Notes: a model not told the origin generated them from the sequence alone. Numbered from the stretch's first letter, positions 7,534 to 15,508 are shown. The stretch: DNA of 64,000 nt from Amycolatopsis sp. NBC_00345 (GCF_036116635.1 NZ_CP107995.1:3472001-3536000), one strand, 5' to 3'. Made by a program: numbers and translations.

Positions 7534-8409
7534 CTAGGGGCGGATCTGGCGCAGACCGTGCGCGTCGGCCCAGTTCGTGAGTGAGGCGGCGAGCGCGGTG
7601 GGCCGGTCCTCGGGAGTGTGGTGCCCGGCGGGTACCGGGTGGTGGGCCACTTCGAGGCTCGCGTAGGTCTCGGCGCACCACGCATGCAGGCGCGGCCCCA
7701 GCATCGCGCCCGGGCCGGGTTCGAAAGTGACCAGCAGCTTGGGCACCTCCGGGCTGGCCGCCAGCCAGGCGACGTACCGGTCCACCCGGGCGACGACGTC
7801 CGCGGGCTCGCCGCCCAGCGGCATCGAACGGGCCCAGCTCAGCAGGGGCCGACGGGTTTCGGGCGTCGGGTACGGGTGGAGGTAGGCCTCGAGGTCGGTG
7901 GCGGTCAGGCCGGTCAGCGTCGAGGCCGGCAGCGAGTCGCGGAGGAAGCTGTTGTCGTCGAGGACCAGTTGTTCGCCGCGGCCCGGGGTCTTGAGCGCGC
8001 GGAACAGCTCCTGGCCGCCGGCCGGGAACTCTTGCCACGCCATGGCTTTCACGATCGTCTCGGTGAACGCGAGCCCGCGGACGCGGCCGGGGTGGCGGGC
8101 GGCGAAGTCGAACGCGAGCGCGCCGCCCCAGTCGTGGCCGACGAGCACGACCTGGTCGAGGCCGAGTGCGTCGAACCAGGCGTCGAGGTACCGGGCGTGG
8201 TCGTCGAAGGTGTAGGCGAGCGGCGGTTTTCCCGACGCGCCCATGCCGATCAGGTCCGGTGCGAGCAACCGGCCGGGCTCGCCGACGGCGGGCAGCACGT
8301 GCCGCCAGAGGTACGACGAGGTCGGGTTCCCGTGCAGGAACACCATCGGCGCGCCGGCTCCGGTCTCGCGGTGGAACATCGTCGAATCGAGTACGCGGGT
8401 CGTCGGCAC
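7534..8409 (-). CDS. Haloalkane dehalogenase-like alpha/beta hydrolase
   Basis: A 291-residue cytosolic alpha/beta hydrolase closely resembling haloalkane dehalogenases, which hydrolyse carbon-halogen bonds to an alcohol plus halide. All expected residues are visible: oxyanion/halide site HGNPTSSYLW (Asn28), nucleophile Asp93 with halide-binding Trp94 in GHDWGGALAF, catalytic acid Glu117 in AFTETIV, and base His263 (or 264) in AGHHTPED. The Asn-Trp halide pair and Glu position match subfamily HLD-II. GTG 8409 is chosen because GGGGG lies 6 nt upstream; that site overlaps the previous stop, so it is coupled to the upstream NmrA-like gene. The substrate is unknown. Confidence 0.85.
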   Translation of the reverse strand: MPTTRVLDSTMFHRETGAGAPMVFLHGNPTSSYLWRHVLPAVGEPGRLLAPDLIGMGASGKPPLAYTFDDHARYLDAWFDALGLDQVVLVGHDWGGALAFDFAARHPGRVRGLAFTETIVKAMAWQEFPAGGQELFRALKTPGRGEQLVLDDNSFLRDSLPASTLTGLTATDLEAYLHPYPTPETRRPLLSWARSMPLGGEPADVVARVDRYVAWLAASPEVPKLLVTFEPGPGAMLGPRLHAWCAETYASLEVAHHPVPAGHHTPEDRPTALAASLTNWADAHGLRQIRP

Positions 8410-8419
8410 GTCGCGCCCC

Positions 8420-9052
8420 CTACGCGAAGGCCGCGGCGGAACGCGCGGCCCACTCGGAGAACGGCCGCGCCGGGCGGCCCAGGATCCGCTCGACGTCGGG
8501 GCTGACGCGCTGTTCCGCGAGCAGCGGGTCACCGAGCAAGGCGAGCGTCGCGTCGGCGATCGGGCCGGTCGCCTGCGTCAGCATCCCGGCACGCGCGTCA
8601 GCCGGGCTCTGCTCGAGGAAGCGCACAGCCGTGCCCAGTGCATCGCCGATGGCGTGCGCGCGCTGCCGCGGCGTGAGCGGCGCCGGGCCGGTCAGCTCGT
8701 AGACGCGGCCCGCGTGCCCGTTGCCGAGCAGCACCTCCGCCGCCACTTCGGCCACGTCGGCCGGGTCGACGAACGGGAGGGCGACGTCCCCGAAGGGTGC
8801 GGCGGCCGTCCGCACGGCCCGCTCGAACCCGGTGAAACAGGCGTCAGGCCTGGTGCCGGCGCCCTGCGAGGACAGCAGCACGATCCTTCGCACTCCCCCG
8901 GCCTTCGCGACGGCGACCAGCGCGTCGGCCGGGCCATGTGGGAAGAGGAACAGCGTGTCCGCGCCGTCCAGGACCGGCCGGAGGCTCTCCGGCTCGGCCA
9001 AGTCCGCGCGCCGGCGCGCGATGCCGGCGGTCGCCCCTGTCACCACGATCAT
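8420..9052 (-). CDS. NmrA-like NAD(P)-binding protein, shortened
   Basis: A 210-residue protein of the NmrA/atypical SDR family, which usually has about 280 residues. It begins MIVVTGATAGI, the start of the Rossmann glycine motif, but runs straight into ADLAEPESLRPVLDGADTLF, so roughly 35-40 residues of the normal beta2-alpha2 region are missing. A second gap of roughly 25 residues lies after GFERAVRTAA, before APFGDVALPFVDP. The rest (DPADVAEVAAEVL, YELTGPAPLTPRQ) is intact and in frame. GGAGG lies upstream. It may be a decayed enzyme, as NADP binding looks compromised. It is divergent from HxlR and probably controlled by it. Confidence 0.75.
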   Translation of the reverse strand: MIVVTGATAGIARRRADLAEPESLRPVLDGADTLFLFPHGPADALVAVAKAGGVRRIVLLSSQGAGTRPDACFTGFERAVRTAAAPFGDVALPFVDPADVAEVAAEVLLGNGHAGRVYELTGPAPLTPRQRAHAIGDALGTAVRFLEQSPADARAGMLTQATGPIADATLALLGDPLLAEQRVSPDVERILGRPARPFSEWAARSAAAFA

Positions 9053-9124
9053 CTTCCCGTTCTCCTCCGTCGGTTCCGCATTGGCCACGACGTTAGGAAG
9101 CGCGTGACCGGACGGTAAGGACGC

Positions 9125-9134
9125 ACTTCGAAGT
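9125..9134. promoter_or_regulatory. Small palindrome in the HxlR divergent promoter
   Basis: ACTTCGAAGT is a perfect 10-bp palindrome 11 bp before the HxlR start codon and 72 bp before the NmrA-like start. HxlR proteins often bind short symmetric sites with ACTT/AAGT half-sites, so this is a reasonable operator candidate, based on symmetry and position only. Confidence 0.45.
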
Positions 9135-9145
9135 AAGCTCACGAC

Positions 9146-9556
9146 ATGGAGGAATGGACGCAGTTCACGGGGCGCTCCGAAGCGGACGGCTATGAGGTGT
9201 TTCACACCGACTGCCCGGCGCGCACGGTGCTCGACCACGTCACCAGCCGCTGGGGAGTGTGGGTGCTGATCGCCTTGCGGGACAAGGAACTGCGGTTCTT
9301 CGAGCTGCGCCGTGCGATCGACGGGGTCAGCGAAAAGATGCTGTCGCAGACGCTGCGCACCCTGGTCCGCGACGGGCTGGTGTGGCGCGCGGTCGAGGCC
9401 ACCACCCCGCCGCAGGTGAGCTACGGGCTGACCCCGCTCGGGCGTGGCACCGGCGAGTCGCTGTCGACGCTTTTCTACTGGCTCCGCGACAACGCCACCG
9501 ACATCCTCGCCACGCAAGCCCGGTTCGACGAGGACGGCCGCCGGCAGAGCGCGTAG
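9146..9556 (+). CDS. HxlR family winged-helix regulator
   Basis: A 136-residue single-domain MarR/HxlR-type regulator. The HxlR signature is clear: CPARTVLDHVTSRWGVWVL with the conserved Cys, then LRFFELRRAIDGVSEKMLSQTLRTLVRDGLV as the recognition helix, and YGLTPLGRG in the wing. Relatives sense electrophiles or aldehydes through the conserved Cys; whether this one does is not visible. It is transcribed away from the NmrA-like and dehalogenase genes and is the likely regulator of that pair. Its 3' end faces an SDR gene with only 7 bp between. Confidence 0.93.
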   Translation: MEEWTQFTGRSEADGYEVFHTDCPARTVLDHVTSRWGVWVLIALRDKELRFFELRRAIDGVSEKMLSQTLRTLVRDGLVWRAVEATTPPQVSYGLTPLGRGTGESLSTLFYWLRDNATDILATQARFDEDGRRQSA

Positions 9557-9563
9557 GGACTTC

Positions 9564-10403
9564 TCAGCGCAGGGACGGATGGAGTTCGGGCGGCCCGCCC
9601 AGTTCGTAACGCAGCGAGAGCGGGGCGCCACCGTCCACATCGGTCACGCCGAGGCGCGCGCCGATCTCGGCGCCGATGAGCGCGCGGCCGGAGTAGTGCA
9701 TGACGTCGCCCGCGTACAGCGCGGCGATGACCCGGCCGGTGAACTGCGGCGACTCGCGGCGGGCGGTGGGGCGCTGCTCGGGTGGCAGCGACGCGATGTA
9801 CTCGCGTGAGCGCTCCGTGTCGAGGCCGCCCATCCAGATCGAGACGGCGGCGACGTTGTGCGGCCGCAGCTCCTTCGCCATGTCCGCGGCCATCTTGTCG
9901 GCGCCTGCTTTCTGCGCGCCGTACGCGGGGTTCTGGTAGTAGGCGACCGCGCCGTAGTGGCCGGTGTTGACGATCAGCCCGCGGCCGTTGGCGATCAGCA
10001 GCGGCGCGGCGTGGTAACTCGCGACGTAGTGCGAGCGCAGGCCGACGGTGATCAGGTCCGCCGTCGCGAGCGGCTTCTCCCAGAACCCGCCTGGCCGCGG
10101 CGAGCCGGCGAAGTTCGCGGCGTTGTTGACCAGGATGTCCAGCCGGCCCTGCTCTTCGGCGACGCGCGCGAACAACGCGGCCACGGCGTCGTCGTCCCCG
10201 TGGTCCACCGCGACCGGGATGCCCTTCCCGCCGGCCTCGGTGACGAGCGCGGCGGTCTCGGCGATCGTCCCGCCGTGCGGCGAGTCGCCGGCCGACTGGC
10301 TGCGCCCGGTGACGTACACGGTCGCGCCCGCCTCCCCCAGCGCGATCGCGATCCCCTTGCCCGCCCCGCGGCTGGCCCCGGTGACGACGGCGATTTCCGG
10401 CAT
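9564..10403 (-). CDS. SDR family oxidoreductase (DHRS1-like)
   Basis: A 279-residue classical short-chain dehydrogenase. The cofactor motif TGASRGAGKGIAIALGEAG starts at residue 8, the structural NNAAN is present, and the active site is an unusual NTGHYGAVAYYQNPAYGAQKAG in which YGAQK supplies Tyr and Lys. The DHRS1-like branch shares this form. The catalytic Ser position reads Thr/Gly (VNTGHYG), which is atypical. GGAG lies before the ATG. It is divergent from an ArsR repressor with an inverted repeat between, so it is probably induced by whatever that repressor senses. Confidence 0.88.
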   Translation of the reverse strand: MPEIAVVTGASRGAGKGIAIALGEAGATVYVTGRSQSAGDSPHGGTIAETAALVTEAGGKGIPVAVDHGDDDAVAALFARVAEEQGRLDILVNNAANFAGSPRPGGFWEKPLATADLITVGLRSHYVASYHAAPLLIANGRGLIVNTGHYGAVAYYQNPAYGAQKAGADKMAADMAKELRPHNVAAVSIWMGGLDTERSREYIASLPPEQRPTARRESPQFTGRVIAALYAGDVMHYSGRALIGAEIGARLGVTDVDGGAPLSLRYELGGPPELHPSLR

Positions 10404-10436
10404 GACACCACTCCTAAACTGTTAGATGATTCTCGA

Positions 10437-10450
10437 ACACTGCCCAGTGT
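10437..10450. promoter_or_regulatory. ArsR-type operator candidate
   Basis: ACACTG and CAGTGT are exact inverted copies with a 2-bp spacer, lying 34 bp from the SDR start and 39 bp from the ArsR start. ArsR proteins typically bind such short perfect repeats inside their own promoter. A looser symmetric stretch, TCGAACATGTCGA, follows nearer the arsR start. Confidence 0.55.
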
Positions 10451-10488
10451 ACGATCAGGGTCGAACATGTCGAGCGGAGGGAGCCGCG

Positions 10489-10797
10489 ATGGCCCGGACG
10501 CTGGTCCACACGGAGCCGGCCGACGTCACGCTGCAGCAGGCGCTCGAGGCCCTCTCGGATCCGGTGCGCCGTTCGATCCTGCGCGAGGTGTCGGGCGAGC
10601 CGGATTTCACGCGCGCCTGCGGCACGTTCGACCTGCCGGTGTCCAAGGCGACGGCCAGCCACCACTTCTCCGTGCTGCGCGCCGCGGGCCTGCTCGAACA
10701 GCTCGACCGCGGCCCCCGCCGCTACAACCGCCTGCGCCGCAAGGAGTTCGACGCCCGCTTTCCCGGCCTGCTCGACCTCGTACTGGCGGAGGACTAG
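10489..10797 (+). CDS. ArsR family helix-turn-helix regulator
   Basis: A 102-residue winged-helix repressor. The core is LEALSDPVRRSILREVSG, then FDLPVSKATASHHFSVLRAAGLLEQLDRGPRRYNRLRRKEF, the ArsR recognition helix and wing. No CxC metal motif is present, so it is probably not a metal sensor; this branch often senses organic compounds. The ATG at 10489 has GGAGGGAG directly upstream and is preferred over an earlier in-frame ATG at 10426. It is divergent from the SDR gene, its probable target. Confidence 0.9.
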   Translation: MARTLVHTEPADVTLQQALEALSDPVRRSILREVSGEPDFTRACGTFDLPVSKATASHHFSVLRAAGLLEQLDRGPRRYNRLRRKEFDARFPGLLDLVLAED

Positions 10798-10852
10798 CGC
10801 CGATCAGTTTCGGAGAAGCGCCCGGGCCCCCTTCCGGCTAGCGTCGGTGCCC

Positions 10853-11257
10853 ATGACCGTTTCCATCAGCCACGTGCACGTCCTCGTCGACGACCCCGAC
10901 GCCGCGCTCGCCTTCTACCGCGACACGCTCGGGCTCACCGTGCGCAACGAGGTCTCCCAGGGCGGGTTCCGCTGGATCACCCTCACGACCATCAGTCAGC
11001 CCGAAATCCAGATCGTGCTGTCCCAGCCGCACGCCGGCCGTTCGAAGGAGGACGGCGACGCCCTCGCCGCGCTGCTCGCGAAGGGCGAGCTGCGCCCGCT
11101 CCAGTTCAGCAGCGACAACCTCGACGAGACCTTCGAGAAGGCCGCCGGCGCGCCCGGCGCCGACGTGGTGCAGGAGCCCGTCAGCCAGCCGTGGGGCGCT
11201 CGCGACGCCGCCGTGCGCGACCCCGCGGGCAACATGGTCCGGATCGAGCAGAGCTAG
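10853..11257 (+). CDS. VOC (glyoxalase/bleomycin resistance) family protein
   Basis: A 134-residue vicinal-oxygen-chelate protein with two beta-alpha-beta-beta-beta repeats. Seen: HVHVLVDDPDAALAFYRDTLGLTVRNEV with the first metal-ligand His in the opening strand, and a C-terminal RDAAVRDPAGNMVRIEQ with the terminal Glu ligand. The family includes metal-dependent isomerases, dioxygenases and drug-binding proteins, and the exact role cannot be assigned. ATG 10853 is used; GTG 10847 in frame is possible. No ribosome site is obvious. Confidence 0.85.
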   Translation: MTVSISHVHVLVDDPDAALAFYRDTLGLTVRNEVSQGGFRWITLTTISQPEIQIVLSQPHAGRSKEDGDALAALLAKGELRPLQFSSDNLDETFEKAAGAPGADVVQEPVSQPWGARDAAVRDPAGNMVRIEQS

Positions 11258-11306
11258 CCCGGTCCCGGTCACGGCTCAGCGCGCGGGGCCGGTCGCCTCG
11301 GGCGAG

Positions 11307-14246
11307 TCAGCCTTCCGCCCGGCCCTCGCGGGGAATGCGGTAGCGGATCAGCCGCGAACTGTTGCCCACCACCGCGACCGACGACGCGTTGTGCAGGATC
11401 GCCGCGACCACCGGGGACAGCGCGCCCGCGGCCGAGACCAGCAGGCCCACGGTGTTGACCGCGATGGACAGCCCGTAGTTCTGCCGGATCAGGGTGACGC
11501 CGCGGCGGCCGAGGTCGCGCAGGGCGAGCAGCGCGCGCAGGTCGTCGGCGGCGAGGGCGACGTCCGCGGTCTCGACGGCGACGTCGGTGCCGCCGACGCC
11601 CATCGCGATGCCGATGTCGGCCAGCGCGAGCGCGGGGGCGTCGTTGGTGCCGTCGCCGACCACCGCGACCACGTGCCCCTCGGCCTGCAGCTGCCGCACG
11701 ACGTCCTGCTTGTCCTCCGGCATCACCTGCGCGCGGAACTCGCTGATGCCCAGCTCCGCGGCGACGGCGGCGGCCGTCTCCGGATGGTCGCCGGTGAGCA
11801 GGACGACGCGCCGGACGCCGTCGGCCCGCAGGGCGGCCAGCACCTCCCGCGCCTCGGGCCGGACGGTGTCGCGCAGGGAGACCAGGCCGGTCAGCCGGCC
11901 GTCGACCGCGAGCAGCAACGGCGTCTCGGCGGCCTGGCGGAGCCGTCCGACCCACTGGGTCGCGGCCTCGGGCAGCTCGACGCCCTCGCCGCGCAGCAGG
12001 CCGGCGCTGCCGATGAGCAGCACCCGGCCGTCGCTCGCGACGCGCATGCCCTGGCCCAGCAGGACTTCGCACTGCTCGTGCGGCGGGATGCGGATCCGGC
12101 GCTCCTCGGTGGAGCGGATCACGGCCTGCGCCAGCGGGTGCCGCGAGTGGATCTCCGAGCTGGCCGCGTGGGCCAGCACGTCCTCGGGCGTCCAGGCCTC
12201 GTCGAAGGAGATCACGTTGGTGACGACCGGGCGGCCGAGGGTCAGCGTGCCGGTTTTGTCGAACACGATCGCGTCGACGCGGCCGGCGGCCTCGAGGTGC
12301 GCGCCGCCCTTGACCAGGATGCCGCGGCGGGCGCCGTTGCCGATCGCCGCGCTGATCGCGGTCGGCGTGGCGAGCCCGACCGCGCACGGGCAGGCGACCA
12401 GCAGCATCGTCATGGCGCGCCGGATGTCGCGGGTCACCAGCAAGGTCAACGCGGACAAGGCGAACGACGCCGGGACGAAGCGGCGCGAGAAGGTGTCGGC
12501 GACCGTCTGGATCGGCGCGCGGTCCTCCTGGGCCTGCTCGACCCGGCGGATGATCCGCCCGATCGCGGTGTCGGCGCCGACCGCCGTCGCGCGCACCACG
12601 AGGCGGCCGCGCAGCAGCACCGACCCGGCGTGCAGGGCGGTGCCCACGGTGACCGTGACCGGCAGCTGCTCACCCGTGACGGCGGCCTGGTCCACGATCC
12701 CGTCACCGTCGACGACCACGCCGTCCACCGGCAGCACCACGTGCTCGTGCAGCACGACCTCGTCCCCCAGCACCAGGTCCGCGATGTCCACTTGCGACTC
12801 GACGGCACCGGCGTGGCGCACCCAGACCCGCGTGCGCGCACCGGTCAGCAGCTCGGAGACGGCGCGGCGGCTGCGGCGGAGGGTGAGGTCCTGCAGGTAC
12901 TCGCCGATGTTCAGCAGCCACAGCACGGTCAGCGCGACGACGTTCTCGCGCAGCACCAGGCTCGCCACGGTCGCGGCGGACACCAGCGCGTCGGTGCCCG
13001 CGCCGCGGCCGCCCGCGAGGGAGCGCAAGGCGCCGCGGAGGAAGGGGTAACCGGTGAAGACCGTGACGCCGGTGGCCGCCGCGCGCCCGGCCGCACCGAG
13101 CATCGGCGGACGGCGCAGGCCGTAGCGGCGCAACCCCAGCACAGCGAGCGCGACGCCACCGGCGACCAAACGCACCAGGTCGGCGTTGCGCACGTCCGCC
13201 GACCGCGGCGTGCGCGCCGGCGCCGGGAACGGATCCGCGGCCAGCCCGCCCCGGACCGCCGCGACGAGCCCGGCCCGGTCACACCGCTCGGCGTCGTACC
13301 AGACGACCACGCTGCCGGTCCGCGGGTACGCGTGCACCTGCCGCACCCCGGCGACGTGATCGGCGGCGTCCTCGACCGCGACCGCCCGCGCCGCCGAGCC
13401 CCGCAGCGCGGGGGCCCGCAACCGCACCCGCCCGGCCGCGTCGGAGAGGACCCACAGGTCGCTGTCTCGCGGCTCGCTGTCTCGCCGCTCGCCGTGTCGC
13501 GTCTCGCGCGGCCCGGTGGAGTCCACTTGCGACAGTGCCGTCCCGGCCGCTGCCCCTGCTGCCGTGACGGCTGTTGTCACGGCAGCATTTCCGGCCGCTG
13601 CCACCGCGGTTTTCCCGCCAGTCGTCGCAGCGGCTTTCCCGCCAGTCGTCACGGCGCCAGTTGCCACGGTCGTCGCGGCGGCTTTCCCAGCTGCCCCCGC
13701 GGCGCCGTTCCCAGCCGCCCCCGCAGCGCCGTTCCCAGCTGCCGTCGCGGCAGCTTTCCCGCCGGTCGTCACTGCGGCACTTCCGGCTACCGTCGCGACG
13801 GCTTTCCCATCGGTTGCCGCAGCCGCCTTCCCAGCGCTCGTCGCGGCAGTTGTCCCGGCCGCCACGTCCGCAGTCGTGCAAGCCGCGCTCTCGGTACCCG
13901 TCACTGCGGCAGCCCCCAGCGGCGTCGCGGCGGCTTTCCCAGCGCTCGTCGCGGCACTTGCCCCGGCAGCTCCCTCTGCGGTCATGCAAGCCGCCGGAGC
14001 ACCCGTCGCAGCGGCTGCCACGGAGGCTTTCCCCGCAGTCGTCCCGGCTACCCCGGCATCCGTCGTGGCGGCTGCCCCGGCAGGCGTCGCAGCAGTTGCC
14101 CCAGCCCCAGCCCCAGCCGCAGCCCCAGCGCTCGCCGCGGCAGCTCCCCCGCAGCTGGTCGCACCGCCCATCCCAGCCGCAGTCCCGGCGCCCATCGCAC
14201 CAACTCCCCCACCGCCAGTCCCGGCGAAGCCGTTCGCGGCGGGCAT
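11307..14246 (-). CDS. ctpC: CtpC-type heavy-metal P1B-ATPase with long low-complexity N-terminus
   Basis: A 979-residue inner-membrane metal exporter. From about residue 260 it matches mycobacterial CtpC (about 720 residues; Mn/Zn export): SDAAGRVRLRAPALRG, HAYPRTGSVVVWY, GYPFLRGALRSLAGG, LLNIGEYLQDLTLRRSRRA, TGE, the ion-site CPC in LLVACPCAVGL, FDKTGTLT, SSEIHSRHPLAQA and MPEDK. The hinge reads GDGTNDAP instead of the usual GDGINDAP. Residues 1 to about 258 are Ala/Gly/Thr-rich repeats unlike any CtpC I know. I chose ATG 14246 because it lies 1 nt after the DUF1490 stop, as expected for coupling; a start nearer 13510 would remove the extension. Confidence 0.88.
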   Translation of the reverse strand: MPAANGFAGTGGGGVGAMGAGTAAGMGGATSCGGAAAASAGAAAGAGAGATAATPAGAAATTDAGVAGTTAGKASVAAAATGAPAACMTAEGAAGASAATSAGKAAATPLGAAAVTGTESAACTTADVAAGTTAATSAGKAAAATDGKAVATVAGSAAVTTGGKAAATAAGNGAAGAAGNGAAGAAGKAAATTVATGAVTTGGKAAATTGGKTAVAAAGNAAVTTAVTAAGAAAGTALSQVDSTGPRETRHGERRDSEPRDSDLWVLSDAAGRVRLRAPALRGSAARAVAVEDAADHVAGVRQVHAYPRTGSVVVWYDAERCDRAGLVAAVRGGLAADPFPAPARTPRSADVRNADLVRLVAGGVALAVLGLRRYGLRRPPMLGAAGRAAATGVTVFTGYPFLRGALRSLAGGRGAGTDALVSAATVASLVLRENVVALTVLWLLNIGEYLQDLTLRRSRRAVSELLTGARTRVWVRHAGAVESQVDIADLVLGDEVVLHEHVVLPVDGVVVDGDGIVDQAAVTGEQLPVTVTVGTALHAGSVLLRGRLVVRATAVGADTAIGRIIRRVEQAQEDRAPIQTVADTFSRRFVPASFALSALTLLVTRDIRRAMTMLLVACPCAVGLATPTAISAAIGNGARRGILVKGGAHLEAAGRVDAIVFDKTGTLTLGRPVVTNVISFDEAWTPEDVLAHAASSEIHSRHPLAQAVIRSTEERRIRIPPHEQCEVLLGQGMRVASDGRVLLIGSAGLLRGEGVELPEAATQWVGRLRQAAETPLLLAVDGRLTGLVSLRDTVRPEAREVLAALRADGVRRVVLLTGDHPETAAAVAAELGISEFRAQVMPEDKQDVVRQLQAEGHVVAVVGDGTNDAPALALADIGIAMGVGGTDVAVETADVALAADDLRALLALRDLGRRGVTLIRQNYGLSIAVNTVGLLVSAAGALSPVVAAILHNASSVAVVGNSSRLIRYRIPREGRAEG
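13470..14240 (-). repeat. Coding minisatellite in the ctpC 5' region
   Basis: About 770 bp of imperfect 21-30-bp units, read in the gene's direction as blocks like GCTGGGAAAGCCGCCGCGACG. In frame they encode recurring GKAAAT, TSAGKAAA and AAGNGAAG peptides; two AAGNGAAG units are adjacent and nearly identical at DNA level. The tract stays open in the ctpC frame and also in other frames because of its composition. Confidence 0.7.
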
Positions 14247-14247
14247 C

Positions 14248-14526
14248 TCAGTGCTCGTGGCCGTGGCCGGCGGGGGTGCCGGGGATCGGGGCCTGCTCGC
14301 CGGCGCGGCCGCGGGCCTCGCTGACGATGTCGGCCGTGGCGAGGCGGACCTTTTCCGCGCCGGTCTCCGCGGCGCGGGCGCCCTTGAGCCCCCACGCGGT
14401 GACCGAGACCGTGGCGGAGCGGAAAGCACCCGACCGGGCGATCCGCTTGACGCCGTCGTACGCGGCGGCCCCGGCGAGACCGGTCACCACCAGTCCCGCC
14501 GCCTTGCCCGCGATGCCGCTCTTCAT
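14248..14526 (-). CDS. PacL-like DUF1490 protein, partner of the metal ATPase
   Basis: A 92-residue membrane-anchored protein. MKSGIAGKAAGLVVTGLAGAAAYDGVKRI is one membrane helix; ATVSVTAWGLKGARAAETGAEKVRLATADIVSEARGR is the conserved DUF1490 segment, and the tail GHGHEH is a probable metal-binding motif. In mycobacteria, DUF1490 proteins (Rv3269, Rv0968, Rv1993c) sit beside CtpC, CtpV and CtpG and act as PacL partners that form efflux platforms with the ATPase. ATG has GGAGG 7 nt upstream, and the stop is 1 nt before the ATPase ATG, so translation is coupled. Confidence 0.85.
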   Translation of the reverse strand: MKSGIAGKAAGLVVTGLAGAAAYDGVKRIARSGAFRSATVSVTAWGLKGARAAETGAEKVRLATADIVSEARGRAGEQAPIPGTPAGHGHEH

Positions 14527-14676
14527 GACCAGACCTCCACAGCTCAGGGTCCACGCCGCGACGCGCACCGGCCCGGGACCGGGCGGCGCTACGCGGCGTT
14601 TCCGTCGAGCCGCGCAGCGTAGCCGCCGGAGCGGCGGCTGTCCGCGCGTGACACGACCACTTTCGTGGAGCCTACC

Positions 14677-14691
14677 TGATAACGATTGTCA
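14677..14691 (-). promoter_or_regulatory. Fur/Zur-family-like box upstream of the pacL-ctpC pair
   Basis: TGATAACGATTGTCA is a 15-bp imperfect 7-1-7 palindrome close to the Fur-superfamily consensus TGATAAT-N-ATTATCA (two deviating positions). It lies about 150 bp upstream of the DUF1490 start and overlaps the stop codon of the upstream TetR gene. Control of a metal-export operon by a Fur, Zur or Mur protein is plausible but inferred. Confidence 0.45.
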
Positions 14692-15387
14692 CTTCCCTGA
14701 AGGTGTGGCCAGGCTTTCGAGCCACTTCAGCAACAGCTGCGTCTCCTGCTCCCCCAACGCAGTCGGCTCGGTGCGCAGCAGCGCGACGAGCTGCAACGCG
14801 GCACCGGACAGCGGCGCGTCGGCCGGCTTCGCGGCGCCCTTGCCGACAGGGATCAGCAGGCTGTCGTGGATCGCGTCGCGCACGCGGGGCGAAAGGTCGG
14901 GGTCCGTGTAAGTGCCCGGCTGGCTGACCAGGCTGAGCGCGACGCCGATGTTCGCCGCCATGATCCGCTGGGCCGCGACGTCCGGGTCGATCCGCAGGCG
15001 CCCCACCGCGGCGCAGCGCACCAGCACCTCGCGCAGCAACCGCAGGGCCTCCTGCGCCGCGCTTGGCACGTCGACAAAGCTCGGCGAGTACATCAGCCGG
15101 TAGACGGCGGGGTGCGCCTTCGCGAAGGCGACGTGCGTGTCCCAGCCCGCCTTCAGGTCGGCCACCGGGTCCGCGGACGGCTCCGCGGCCCGCTTGGTGG
15201 CGAGGTAACGGTCGAATCCATGGTCGACGACCGCGCTGAGCAGGCCGTTCTTGTCCCCGAACAACCGGTACAGCATCGGCGCGCCGACCCCGACGGCCTC
15301 GCAGACGGCCCGCGTGGAGATGTCGCGGTCCGGCGAGGCGTCGAGCAGCTTCTCCGCCGCCTCCAGCATCTGCAATCGCACGTCCAT
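14689..15387 (-). CDS. TetR family transcriptional regulator
   Basis: A 232-residue TetR protein. The N-terminal HTH is MLEAAEKLLDASPDRDISTRAVCEAVGVGAPMLYRLFGDKNGLLSAVVD; the C-terminal part (AFAKAHPAVYRLMYSP and following) is a TetR C-terminal ligand domain. ATG 15387 is the natural domain start; a GTG at 15414 in frame would add nine residues. It is divergent from an SDR gene, and three similar 15-bp sites lie in the gap, so it probably represses the two SDR genes and itself. Confidence 0.87.
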   Translation of the reverse strand: MDVRLQMLEAAEKLLDASPDRDISTRAVCEAVGVGAPMLYRLFGDKNGLLSAVVDHGFDRYLATKRAAEPSADPVADLKAGWDTHVAFAKAHPAVYRLMYSPSFVDVPSAAQEALRLLREVLVRCAAVGRLRIDPDVAAQRIMAANIGVALSLVSQPGTYTDPDLSPRVRDAIHDSLLIPVGKGAAKPADAPLSGAALQLVALLRTEPTALGEQETQLLLKWLESLATPSGK

Positions 15388-15418
15388 GGCCGCCAGACTA
15401 GCGCAGATATCCACTCAG

Positions 15419-15475
15419 CGTAGCGATGTTACGTAGATCATAGCGCTGATACGCAGAACCACTAGCGCGAATACG
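15419..15475. promoter_or_regulatory. Triple operator array between TetR and SDR
   Basis: Three related 15-bp sites lie in tandem: CGTAGCGATGTTACG at 15419, CATAGCGCTGATACG at 15439 and ACTAGCGCGAATACG at 15461. Spacing is 20 and 22 bp, about two helical turns, so bound dimers would stack on one face. The first has CGTA/TACG half-site symmetry typical of TetR operators; the others are weaker. Confidence 0.6.
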
Positions 15476-15508
15476 GCCCAGGACGTAACTTCGCTATCAG
15501 AAGAACGA

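Noticed and set aside
7134..7584. Overlapping frames through the repeat tract on both strands
   Set aside because: Products are Arg/Ala/Pro or Cys-rich repeats that follow the DNA repeats; no ribosome site or family match.
11391..14324. 977-codon plus-strand open frame
   Set aside because: Antisense to ctpC and its repeat tract; no family resemblance and typical shadow composition.
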